This document shows, in pieces, positions 45,920 to 54,334 of a DNA stretch of 64,000 nucleotides. The notes below the pieces were generated by a model, which saw nothing but the letters and a program-made list of their open reading frames with translations, made no database searches and had not been told where the DNA came from. The stretch's first letter is position 1; every line of letters starts with the position of its first letter. The DNA lies in the NCBI GenBank assembly GCA_964475755.1, contig CAYYXR010000002.1:152007-216006 (forward strand), given 5' to 3'. Position numbers and translations under genes: made by a program. The DNA comes from UBA11612 sp964475755 (GTDB lineage: Bacteria > Pseudomonadota > Alphaproteobacteria > Rhodospirillales > Rhodospirillaceae).

Positions 45920-46131
45920 TCCTCACCCTAACGAAACAAAAAGAACAAAACAAGAACATTTTTAAGGCCACAAGATATAGTGTTAGGTGGGGATATATCT
46001 CCGGAATGTGGTATGATTTTCAGGCTACAGGGGAGGAACTGTAACCGGACCGCATTGCCTCTGGGGACTATGCGCGGCGGATCGGCGGACAGTTCGAGCG
46101 CCATTCCGGCGCATTTGGAGGAGGGACTATC

Positions 46132-47606
46132 ATGGAGCAGATATCAGGATTCGTTCCGACATTGCTCGGAGCGTTAGTAGTTCTCGTCGTTGGCTGGGTC
46201 CTTGCGGCATTGATCGGTCGCGCTGTGCGGGCGGCTCTGAGCCGTACTGGATTTAGCAAAAAATTGGCCGAGTGGTTCGGTAAACCCGAAGCTTCAGAGG
46301 CAATGGCCCTTGAACAATGGGCGGGCCGCATCGTCTTTGTGATTTTGATGCTCTTCGTGCTCGTCGGGTTCTTCCAAGTTCTGGGCCTTTCGCAGATCAC
46401 CGAGCTCTTGAACGAATTCCTGAATGCCGTGTTTGGCTACGCGCCGCGCCTAATCGCTCCAGTTTTGCTTGCAGCTCTGGCGTGGGTCATTGCTACGGTC
46501 CTCCGCTTCGTCATTCGCAAGGCGCTCAATACCGTCAATTTCGACGAAATGTTCAAGGGTGCGGCGGAGAAAGAAGACGATCGTCTTCCCGTCACAATGC
46601 AATCGCCGAAACGGTGTATTGGCTCACCTTCCTTTTGTTCCTGCCCGCGATATTAAGTCCGCTTAATTTGGACGGATTGCTTTCACCGGTGCAGGGCATG
46701 ATTGATCGGGGATTGGCCTTCCTGCCGAACATCCTGGCCTCGGCCGTCATTCTCATCGTCGGCTGGATCGTCGCGCGGATCGTGCGGCGGATCGTGACCA
46801 ATGTCTTGGACGCGATGGAGGCCGACCGGTTCAGCCGTCAAACCGGGTTGCAAACAGCTCTGGGCGATCACCGCCTGTCCACGGTTATCGGCTTGATCGT
46901 TTTCATCCTGATCCTCATTCCGGTTCTTGTGGCGTCTCTTAACGCCCTTGAATTGCAAGCCATCACGGCGCCGGCCAGCAACATGCTGAACCAGGTTCTT
47001 GCCGCCATTCCTAATATCTTCGCAGCAGCCTTGGTGCTTGTTGTGGCGTATGTGGTGGCCAAGGTTGTCGCCGGGCTGCTCACCAATCTGTTGGCGGGCA
47101 TCGGCTTTGACCGGGTGTTGGAACGCATCGGGCTTGCGAAAGGCGAGGCGACTGCCCAAGGACGCACGCCGTCGCAAATCGTCGGTTACCTGCTCATCGT
47201 TGCGGTGTTGTTGTTCGCGGTGGTCGAAGCCCTCAGCCTGATTGGTTTTGACTCTCTGGCGAACCTGGTCACGGAATTCCTGCTGTTCTCCGGGAACGTG
47301 ATCCTCGGTCTTATCATCATCGGCTTCGGCCTGTTCCTGGCCAATATTGCCGCCAACGCGGTGAAGGCGGCCGGCCCACCGCAGGCAGGCTTGCTGAGCA
47401 TCGCAACGCGTATCGCCATCATTGTTCTGGCGGTCGCGATGGGCATGGATCAGATGGGTGTGGCCAGCGATATCATCAACATCGCCTTTGGTATCGTCGT
47501 CGGTGCTGTAGCTATCGCGGTGGCTGTCGCCTTCGGGATCGGTGGCCGGGAGGTCGCGGGCGAGTTGGTACGCCAGTGGACCCAAAACTTGGTCAAGAAA
47601 GACTAG
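46132..47606 (+). pseudogene. MscS-like TM-helix-repeat channel protein, frameshifted
   Basis: Two frames together make an about 490-residue membrane protein. The first, from an ATG after GGAGGAGGG, has membrane segments FVPTLLGALVVLVVGWVLAAL, RIVFVILMLFVLVGFFQVLGL and VLLAALAWVIATVLRFVI. The second begins about ETVYWLTFLLFLPAILSP and carries several more repeats such as VILIVGWIVARIVRRIV and ALVLVVAYVVAKVVAGL. Their positions imply a 1-base shift between 46575 and 46595; an added base in the CCC at 46588-46590 gives LPRHNAIAETVYW. Repeated GWxxA helices place it among conserved-TM-helix (MscS-related) proteins. It lacks a long soluble MscS beta domain. Confidence 0.82.
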
Positions 47607-47623
47607 GCAGTAAAAACCTTCAG

Positions 47624-47655
47624 AAAGGGCCGGGTGCTTACGCACTCGGCCCTTT
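47624..47655. terminator. Strong bidirectional terminator
   Basis: A 14-bp stem AAAGGGCCGGGTGC/GCACTCGGCCCTTT (one G-T pair) with loop TTAC, followed by TT on the plus strand within CCCTTTTTCT and preceded by A-rich sequence for the minus strand. It separates the convergent channel and GMC dehydrogenase genes. Confidence 0.85.
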
Positions 47656-47657
47656 TT

Positions 47658-49295
47658 CTATTCTGCACTTAACGGCGCTTTTCCCAAAACCATGTCGGCG
47701 GCTTTTTCGCCGATCATCATGGTCGAGGCGTGGGTGTTGGCTGACGGCATGGTCGGCATGATGGAGGCGTCGGCCACCCGCAGGCCCTCTACGCCGTGGA
47801 CTTTTAATTCGTCGCTGACCACTGCGCGCGCATTGCTGGCCGGTCCCATGCAGGACGTGCCGATAAAGTGGAAGACGGTCGAACCTTTGGCCCGCAGATA
47901 GTCCAAAATTTCGTCATCGGTCTGTACATCTTCGCCCGGCTGCACTTCTCGCTCGTAAAAGGGAGCGAGCGCGGAGGTGGAGAGGAATTGGCGTCCCAAT
48001 CGAACGCCTGCAGTCTGCACTTGGCGATCGACTTCAAGATCCAGGTAGTTGGGTTGAATGGCTGGGTCGGTGAAGGGGTCATCGGACTTCGCGCGCACAT
48101 ACCCTTGGCTCTCGGGCCGCTGTTGCCACACGCCGCACGTCATGCCCGGAATGGTGTCGAGCAATCCGGCAATCCCTTCCATGTAGCTGGCGGGTGTGAA
48201 GGTGAATTGCAAGTCCGAGGTGGAGAGCGCCGGGTCGGACTTCCAGAACACGTGAACCAGCGACGGGCTCACCGACAGAAACGTCGGCTTACTGAGCAGC
48301 CAACGCGCGACATGGCCCCAAAGCCGGGGCGGGCGGCTCATTTCGTTGATGGTGGTGAGGCCACGCACCTGGGCGACCATGCGCACCGCGTAGTGATCGC
48401 GCAGGTTTTCGCCGACGCCCGGCAAGTCATGCACGATGGGAATGCCAAGAGTGTTTAAAAGGTTTCCCGGTCCAACGCCCGAAACCTGCAAAAGTCTCGG
48501 CGTATTGAGCGCGCCGCCGCACAGGATCACTTCACGCCGTGCTTTGATGATGCGATCGCCGCCGCCACGGCCGCCGGTGAAATAGCGCACACCGGTGGCA
48601 CGCTTGCCTTTGAACGTGATCGCCGCGACGTGGGCGTTGGTGCGGATGGAAAGGTTTTTGCGTTTGCGCACGGGGTGCAGGAAGGCACGGTAGGCGGAAA
48701 TGCGCAGTCCCTCGTGAATGATGCGCTGATAATACCCCACGCCGGTTTGCCGCGCGCCGTTGTAGTCTTCATTGAACGGCACGCCCAAGCTTTTTGCGCC
48801 TTCGATAAATGGTTTGAGCAACGGATGATGCCAGTTGAGGTCGGTGACGGGCTGCTCGCCGCCGGTGCCGTGGTAATCGCTCACGCTCTCCGAAATGCGC
48901 TGCTCGCCGCGTTTGAAATAAGGGAGCACACCTTCATAACTCCAGCCCCGGTTGCCGGCTTGTGCCCAGCTGTTGAAATCGTTTGCCTGGCCCCGGTTGT
49001 AAATCAGACCATTGATGGAGCTCGAGCCGCCCAGAGTGCGGCCTTGCGATACGCCGACAACGCGGTTGTTCAGACCCGGCACCGGTTCCGATGTGAACGG
49101 CCAAGTATATTTGGGATTGAACAGTGTTTTGATGTATCCGGCTGGAACGTGGATAAACAGGTTGTTGTCCTTGGGTCCGGCTTCCAGCACGCAGACTGAA
49201 CTTCGCGGGTCTTCGGAGAGGCGTGCCGCGACCACCGATCCGGCGGACCCGGACCCGATAATGATAAAGTCGAATTCTTCCTCAGGGTCCGCCAT
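47658..49295 (-). CDS. GMC-family FAD-dependent dehydrogenase
   Basis: 545 residues. FAD-binding FDFIIIGSGSAGSVVAARL, GMC signature 1 GRTLGGSSSINGLIYNRG, signature 2 GALNTPRLLQVSGVG, and the active-site His pair in STVFHFIGTSCMGP and SANTHASTMMIGEKAA. Family members oxidise alcohols (choline, aliphatic or polymeric alcohols); substrate is not determined. There is no signal peptide, so the enzyme is expected in the cytoplasm although it follows two cytochrome c genes by 21 bases. The ATG at 49295 after GGGA is preferred to a TTG four codons earlier. Confidence 0.92.
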   Translation of the reverse strand: MADPEEEFDFIIIGSGSAGSVVAARLSEDPRSSVCVLEAGPKDNNLFIHVPAGYIKTLFNPKYTWPFTSEPVPGLNNRVVGVSQGRTLGGSSSINGLIYNRGQANDFNSWAQAGNRGWSYEGVLPYFKRGEQRISESVSDYHGTGGEQPVTDLNWHHPLLKPFIEGAKSLGVPFNEDYNGARQTGVGYYQRIIHEGLRISAYRAFLHPVRKRKNLSIRTNAHVAAITFKGKRATGVRYFTGGRGGGDRIIKARREVILCGGALNTPRLLQVSGVGPGNLLNTLGIPIVHDLPGVGENLRDHYAVRMVAQVRGLTTINEMSRPPRLWGHVARWLLSKPTFLSVSPSLVHVFWKSDPALSTSDLQFTFTPASYMEGIAGLLDTIPGMTCGVWQQRPESQGYVRAKSDDPFTDPAIQPNYLDLEVDRQVQTAGVRLGRQFLSTSALAPFYEREVQPGEDVQTDDEILDYLRAKGSTVFHFIGTSCMGPASNARAVVSDELKVHGVEGLRVADASIMPTMPSANTHASTMMIGEKAADMVLGKAPLSAE

Positions 49296-49316
49296 GCGAT
49301 GTCCCAAGCGACCGCG

Positions 49317-49691
49317 TTACTGGGTGGCTTGCTTGAGGTAGGCGATGACGTTGTTTTGAATGTCCTCGGATGCGTACCCGCCGAAAGGCATCTTTGTGCC
49401 CTTGATGAAATCCATGGGCTTTGCGATCCAGGCGCGGAGATTGTCGTCCGTCCATACCACACCGGAGTTTTTCAGCGCTTCGGAGTACACGAAGTCTTCG
49501 CGCATTGCGGCTTCGCGGCCGATGATGCCGAACAAATTTGGCCCGACCTTATTAGGCCCGCCTTCTTCAACCGTATGACAGGCGGAGCAGGGCGCGAATT
49601 GGCGCTTTCCCAGTTCGGCGTCGCCGTCCGCAAGGGCTGCCGAGTGCGGCAACATCACCAGCACTAAAAACGCACCGATCAACTTGCGCAT
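49317..49691 (-). CDS. Class I cytochrome c
   Basis: 124 residues with signal peptide (KLIGAFLVLVMLPHSAAL, cleavage near ALADG). The heme site is Cys35-Ser-Ala-Cys38-His39 in APCSACHT. The Met ligand is in GTKMPFGGYAS and the fold continues NLFGIIGREAA and DNLRAWIAKP, close to mitochondrial-type cytochromes c. The ATG at 49691 follows AGGGGG at nine bases; the ATG three codons earlier sits against that site. It lies between the other cytochrome and the GMC gene. Confidence 0.93.
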   Translation of the reverse strand: MRKLIGAFLVLVMLPHSAALADGDAELGKRQFAPCSACHTVEEGGPNKVGPNLFGIIGREAAMREDFVYSEALKNSGVVWTDDNLRAWIAKPMDFIKGTKMPFGGYASEDIQNNVIAYLKQATQ

Positions 49692-49757
49692 GGAGCGCAT
49701 CCCCCTGTGGGTGCCGCACGCAGGCGCGCGCAGCACATATTGTTTCGAAGCGGCTTG

Positions 49758-50171
49758 TTACTTCAGGCCGTGGTTGATGTAGTTGACGATATCCCAAATG
49801 GCTTCGTCGGAGATCACGCCCTCGTACATGGGCATGTACAACTCAGGAAGAACGCCGCCTTTGGTGATGGCGAACACTTCGCCTTCGCTGCCACCGAATT
49901 CATAGTGATCGTCAACCAGGTTTGACGCGCCCGGTCCGCTTTCCCCGAATGTGCCTTCCGCGCCTTTGCCGTCATCATAGTGACATTGCTGGCAATGTTC
50001 CTCGTAATACTCTTTTCCGCGTGCGATCGACTCTTCCGTTGCCGGAACTGGGTTTTCCATCTTTGCGGCTTCGGGATTGCCTCCGCGCTCGGAGCGCACT
50101 TGAGCGATAGCCGCACCGCTGATCAGCGCAGTCGCAATGACACCAATTGCAATTTCTTTTCGCAGTTTCAT
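49758..50171 (-). CDS. Small periplasmic cytochrome c
   Basis: 137 residues with signal peptide (EIAIGVIATALISGAAIAQ). Single heme motif Cys60-Gln-Gln-Cys63-His64 in EEHCQQCHYDD; likely Met ligand in ELYMPMYEGV; terminal helix AIWDIVNYINHGL. This layout matches cytochromes c that serve alcohol or methanol-type dehydrogenases, but that is inference. GGGAG precedes the ATG. First of the two-cytochrome plus GMC unit; the gap to the next gene is 66 bases. Confidence 0.92.
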   Translation of the reverse strand: MKLRKEIAIGVIATALISGAAIAQVRSERGGNPEAAKMENPVPATEESIARGKEYYEEHCQQCHYDDGKGAEGTFGESGPGASNLVDDHYEFGGSEGEVFAITKGGVLPELYMPMYEGVISDEAIWDIVNYINHGLK

Positions 50172-50311
50172 TGTAAAAATCTCCCTGAACCAAATAGCGC
50201 AACGAAAAGACTCAATTCAGCGCCGCGCGAGAACCCAAATATTATTGTAATCAATTCTGTTCACTTTTAGGCGGCAAAAACTATTCCACGCCATTGAAGG
50301 GGTCAACCGTG

Positions 50312-51103
50312 TCACTTCCCCTTGAACTCCGGTTTGCGTTTTTCATTGAAGGCATTTACGCCTTCATGGCGATCCTCGGTAAAGACAAGCCGGTTATAGG
50401 CCTCGATCTCGATCCATAAGGCGCGGGTGAGGTCGGTTTGCATGCCGTGTTGAATGGCTTTCTTGGCCTGTCTGACGGAAAGCGGCCCATTTGCGGAAAT
50501 GGTTTGCGCCGTATCCAAGCAGTTGGACATTAGCTCTTCTGGCTCGCAAATTCTGTTCAAGACTCCCCAGTCCAAGGCCTCGGATGCCGTGAAGGGTTTC
50601 GCCAAAAATACCAGTTCCTTGGCGCGTCGCATGCCGACGGCGCGGGGCAGGTTCTGGGTGCCGCCGCCGCCGGGCATAATGCCGAGCTTTGTTTCGGTGA
50701 GTGCGAATTTTGCGTTGGGGACGCCGTAAGCAAAGTCCGCGGCAAGAACCATCTCCAATCCGCCGCCGAAGGCATGTCCGTTGACCGCGCAAATCAGCGG
50801 CAGCGGAAAATCGGCCATGGCAAAAAAGAACCGCTCGAAGATTTCGTGCTGCGCTAGCCAGGCCTCATTGGTCATGCCGTTGCGTTCTTTGAGATCGCCT
50901 CCGGCGCAAAAGGCCTTGTCGCCGGTGCCGGTCAGGATCACACAACGCACGTCGCCGGGATTGGTGGAATACTTTTGATACACTACGCCCAGTTCTTCAC
51001 CCATCTTGGTGTTGAGGGCGTTCGACACCTCAGGCCGGTTGAGGGTGATCTGCAGGACGTGAGGGGCAGGTTCGGAAAGAACGAGTGTTTCGAATGAACT
51101 CAT
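50312..51103 (-). CDS. Enoyl-CoA hydratase/isomerase family protein
   Basis: 263-residue crotonase-fold enzyme. The CoA oxyanion segment GTGDKAFCAGGDLKE and CAVNGHAFGGGLEMVLAADF, plus KLGIMPGGGGTQNLPRAVG with the second catalytic position, where E. coli hydratase has Glu; here the position before Gly-Gly-Gly is Pro-Gly, so one acid may be missing. This suggests hydratase/isomerase chemistry must be tested. It follows the lyase gene by 15 bases and is last in the PrpD-to-hydratase operon. Confidence 0.9.
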   Translation of the reverse strand: MSSFETLVLSEPAPHVLQITLNRPEVSNALNTKMGEELGVVYQKYSTNPGDVRCVILTGTGDKAFCAGGDLKERNGMTNEAWLAQHEIFERFFFAMADFPLPLICAVNGHAFGGGLEMVLAADFAYGVPNAKFALTETKLGIMPGGGGTQNLPRAVGMRRAKELVFLAKPFTASEALDWGVLNRICEPEELMSNCLDTAQTISANGPLSVRQAKKAIQHGMQTDLTRALWIEIEAYNRLVFTEDRHEGVNAFNEKRKPEFKGK

Positions 51104-51118
51104 GGGAAAAATTAAACG

Positions 51119-52006
51119 TTAGGAGTGTGCCATGCGCGAATGCGCCGCCGTCATAGCGGAATTGAAAACGGAACGGGCCTCGAAGAGTTTTGATTCATCT
51201 ATGCCTGTGGGAATTGCAGCCTCCGTGAACACGGTGTGCGCTGTTTCGAGCGAAATATTCCCGCCCACACCTGGCGTGAAGGGTGATCCGCCAAGCCCGC
51301 CGAGCACCACATCGAAACGCCGCGCACCGGCCTTATAGGCCGCCAACGCATTCTCGCCCGCACGACCCAGTGTATCGTGAAGATGCATGCCGGTCTCCAC
51401 GCCGATATGACAGGTCTTTTCGACCAATGCTGCCACGGCATCAGGTTCTGCATGGCCGGTTGTGTCCGATAGCCAAATCGTCCGGGCCCCGGCGTCATGA
51501 AACCATTTCACCAGTTTCAATACGCGCTCGGGGTCGATGTCACCTTCGGCAAAGCAGTGGTAGGAATTGGCGAGACTGATATCCACGGCGGCGCCCGCAT
51601 GGGCGGCGCGGCTCAGCATGATTTCGATTTCGGCAGCGCTTTCCTCTGTCGTGCGCGCGGCGTTCTTTTTGTTGTAGTTCTCGCTGGCCGACAAAACGGC
51701 GTCGATCACTTTAACGCCGGCCGCCACTGCGCGCTCAAAGCCCTTGAGGTTCGCCACCAGCGCCGCTACGTGCACGCCGCGCTTGCTTGCACGCGCATAA
51801 AATTCTTCCGCGTCAGCCAGTTGGGGAATACGTGCCGGGTTGACGAAGGACGTGAGTTGAAAATCCTTTACGCCGGCGTCCACGAGGCGCTCGAAAATCT
51901 CCATCTTTTCGTCTGTGGTCAGAATTTCCGGCACACTCTGCAGTCCATCGCGCAATGTGACGTCGCGCAAGAGGTGAGGGGTCGGATGTTCGTGATGCAG
52001 TTTCAT
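51119..52006 (-). CDS. Hydroxymethylglutaryl-CoA lyase-family enzyme
   Basis: 295-residue TIM-barrel lyase. RDVTLRDGLQ carries the catalytic Arg-Asp; HLHDTLGRAGENAL carries metal-binding His; VLGGLGGSPFTPGVGGNIS is the family loop, where authentic HMG-CoA lyases usually have a Cys (GCP) that is here Ser, so activity on a different 3-hydroxy-3-methyl-acyl-CoA is possible. The ATG at 52006 overlaps the upstream stop by one base and follows GAGG; a longer reading would overlap the dehydrogenase. Confidence 0.87.
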   Translation of the reverse strand: MKLHHEHPTPHLLRDVTLRDGLQSVPEILTTDEKMEIFERLVDAGVKDFQLTSFVNPARIPQLADAEEFYARASKRGVHVAALVANLKGFERAVAAGVKVIDAVLSASENYNKKNAARTTEESAAEIEIMLSRAAHAGAAVDISLANSYHCFAEGDIDPERVLKLVKWFHDAGARTIWLSDTTGHAEPDAVAALVEKTCHIGVETGMHLHDTLGRAGENALAAYKAGARRFDVVLGGLGGSPFTPGVGGNISLETAHTVFTEAAIPTGIDESKLFEARSVFNSAMTAAHSRMAHS

Positions 52007-53172
52007 CAGTATGACCTCGGCAAACCCAATATATGTTCGGCGACGTAACTCAGGATCATATTCGTGGAAATAGGTGCGATCTGATATAGGCGTGTTTCGC
52101 GCCATTTGCGCTCTACATCGTATTCCTTGGCGAAACCGAAACCGCCGTGGCTTTGCATGCACGCCTCAGCGGCATGCCACGACGCTTCTGACGCCAACAT
52201 CTTGCCCATGTTGGCTTCCGGACCGCAGGCCTGGCCCCCATCGAACAACTCGCACCCCCGGCGTACCATAAGATCGGCGGCGCGATATTCCGCATAGGCG
52301 CGTGCGAAGGGAAACTGAATGCCCTGGTTCTGACCGATAGGGCGGTTGAACACATTGCGGTCGTTGGCATAGGCAACGCCCTTGTCCAGGAACCAACGCG
52401 CATCGCCCACGCATTCCGAAGCGACAAGCAGGCGCTCGGCGTTCATGCCGTCCAGGATGTGATGAAACCCCCGGCCTTCCTGTCCGATCAGGTTTTCGGC
52501 GGGCACTTTCATATCATCGAAGAAAACTTCGGTGGTGTTGTGATTGACCATGGCCTTGAGCGGTTTGATGGTCAGCGCCTTACCTGCCGCTTTCATGTCC
52601 ACAAGAAAGACCGAAAGGCCATCGGTTTTCTTTTTTACGTCCTCAAGTGGCGTAGTGCGTGCAAGCAGAAGCATCAAGTCGGAGAAAAGCGCGCGTGACG
52701 TCCAGACTTTTTGACCATTGATCACGTAGTGGTCGCCGTCGCGCACGGCGCGCGTTTTCAACTTGGTCGTATCCGTTCCGCTGGTGGGTTCGGTCACGCC
52801 AAAGGCTTGCAGACGCAACTCTCCCGCAGCAATCTTCGGCAGGTAATTTGACTTCTGAGTCTCATTCCCGTGCCGCAGCAGCGTGCCCATGATGTACATC
52901 TGCGCATGGCACGCGCCGGCATTACATCCCGAGGCGTGCACTTCCTCCAAAATCACCGAGGCGGCGCGCAAGGGCAGGCCCGATCCGCCGTATTCTTCGG
53001 GGATCAGCGCCGCGAGAAATCCTGCTTCGGTCATCGCGGTTACGAATTCGGATGGGTAGGCTTCTTTTTCTTCCAGGCCGCGCCAGTATTCGCCGGGGAA
53101 CTTGGCGCACACCCGGCGCACGGACTCGCGTATGTCTGAGAAGTCGTTGAAATCGTCCGTGGCATCTCTCAT
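52006..53172 (-). CDS. Acyl-CoA dehydrogenase family protein
   Basis: 388 residues: FAD-binding AFGVTEPTSGTDTTKLKTRA and VWTSRA, and the C-terminal helix domain with MQSHGGFGFAKEYDVERKWRE in part. The place where many family members have the catalytic Glu (YEGTSE) reads QIAPISTNM, lacking it. Isovaleryl-type enzymes keep the base elsewhere, so the reaction cannot be assigned. It overlaps the CoA-transferase gene by 4 bases and the lyase by one. Confidence 0.9.
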   Translation of the reverse strand: MRDATDDFNDFSDIRESVRRVCAKFPGEYWRGLEEKEAYPSEFVTAMTEAGFLAALIPEEYGGSGLPLRAASVILEEVHASGCNAGACHAQMYIMGTLLRHGNETQKSNYLPKIAAGELRLQAFGVTEPTSGTDTTKLKTRAVRDGDHYVINGQKVWTSRALFSDLMLLLARTTPLEDVKKKTDGLSVFLVDMKAAGKALTIKPLKAMVNHNTTEVFFDDMKVPAENLIGQEGRGFHHILDGMNAERLLVASECVGDARWFLDKGVAYANDRNVFNRPIGQNQGIQFPFARAYAEYRAADLMVRRGCELFDGGQACGPEANMGKMLASEASWHAAEACMQSHGGFGFAKEYDVERKWRETRLYQIAPISTNMILSYVAEHILGLPRSY

Positions 53173-54320
53173 GACGCAGCTCCGCGTTTCGGCACAGGCG
53201 TCTCCTCAAGCATGCTGTTGTGCTCTCCCAGTTTCGGCGGTTTGCCTTCACCTTGTGGCCGCGCGCCGTTGATGCGGACCGGAATATCGAAGTACGTCGA
53301 TCCATTGGGATCGTCATGGAGAATGTTCAACGCTTTTGTCTGCGGATGTGCAAGGACTTTGTCTATGGTTTGCACCGGCGCGCAGGGAATATTCACCGCT
53401 TCCAGCTTTTCCGCCCAGGCTCCCGCCGTGTCCGTTGCGACAATTTCTGAAATCATTGCGCTCAATATTTCACGATTCACGACGCGGTCACCGTTGGTGG
53501 TGAAGCGCGCATCGTCCTTCCAGTCGGGTTTTCCCAGGACATCCGCCAATTTGCGGAAAAGGTTATCATTGCCTGCGGCGATTACGATTTCGCCGTCGGA
53601 TGCTTTGAACGCCTCATAAGGTGCGATCGCAAATGTGCCGGAGCCCAATTTGCGCGGCAGTTTCTTGGAAACGGTGTAGGCGGGCGCATGGTAGAGCATC
53701 CACCCGAGTCCTGTTTCGTATAAAGACGTGCCGATCACCGAGCCTTCGCCGGTTTGCGCACGTGTATGCAGCGCCGCCAGTACGCCGATCACGACCCAAA
53801 GGCCCGAGCCCATATCCACCATGGATGTGCCGGACCGGATGGACGGGCGTCCTTCTTCACCGGTCACGCTCATCAGTCCGGCGAAGGCCTGCATCAAAGG
53901 GTCGTACCCAGGTCTGTCCTTCAGCGGGCCCTCATCGCCGAATGCAGAGATGGACGCATATATAAGTTTCGAGTTTGATGCACGCAGCACGTCGGCGCCG
54001 ATGCCCATGGCTTCGGCTTGTCCCGGCCGCAGGTTTTGCAGGAAAACATCTGCGCTGTCCGCCAACTCGCGCACTTTGGCTATGCCGTCCGGCGACTTTA
54101 AGTCGATTTCGACGGACCGTTTGTGCCGGTTCAGGCAATTGAACATGGTCGAGGAGTCATCGGCAAACGGCGGCCCCCAGGCGCGGGCGTCGTCGCCGCG
54201 TCCGGGACGCTCGATCTTGATGACGTCCGCGCCCAGAGACGCAAATGTAAGACCCGCGTAGGGCGCGGCAACACTGTGTCCGAGTTCGACAACCGTAATA
54301 CCTGTAAGGGGACCGCTCAT
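53169..54320 (-). CDS. Class III CoA-transferase (CaiB/BaiF)
   Basis: 383 residues. The N-terminal VVELGHSVAAPYAGLTFASLGADVIKIERPGRGDDAR in part, FNCLNRHKRSVEIDLKSP, and the nucleophile Asp in TSMVDMGSGLWVV are all canonical. These enzymes move CoA between carboxylic acids, so this gene probably activates the acid substrate of the pathway. The gap to the PrpD gene is 14 bases. Confidence 0.93.
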   Translation of the reverse strand: MSGPLTGITVVELGHSVAAPYAGLTFASLGADVIKIERPGRGDDARAWGPPFADDSSTMFNCLNRHKRSVEIDLKSPDGIAKVRELADSADVFLQNLRPGQAEAMGIGADVLRASNSKLIYASISAFGDEGPLKDRPGYDPLMQAFAGLMSVTGEEGRPSIRSGTSMVDMGSGLWVVIGVLAALHTRAQTGEGSVIGTSLYETGLGWMLYHAPAYTVSKKLPRKLGSGTFAIAPYEAFKASDGEIVIAAGNDNLFRKLADVLGKPDWKDDARFTTNGDRVVNREILSAMISEIVATDTAGAWAEKLEAVNIPCAPVQTIDKVLAHPQTKALNILHDDPNGSTYFDIPVRINGARPQGEGKPPKLGEHNSMLEETPVPKRGAAS

Positions 54321-54334
54321 AACATTCCTGAATT

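Noticed and set aside
45113..45931. 272-codon plus-strand frame opposite the radical SAM gene
   Set aside because: Antisense of a gene with an intact cluster motif; no domain.
46683..47645. 320-codon minus-strand frame opposite the MscS-like channel
   Set aside because: Low-complexity His/Gln/Asp-rich antisense of membrane-helix codons; no homology.
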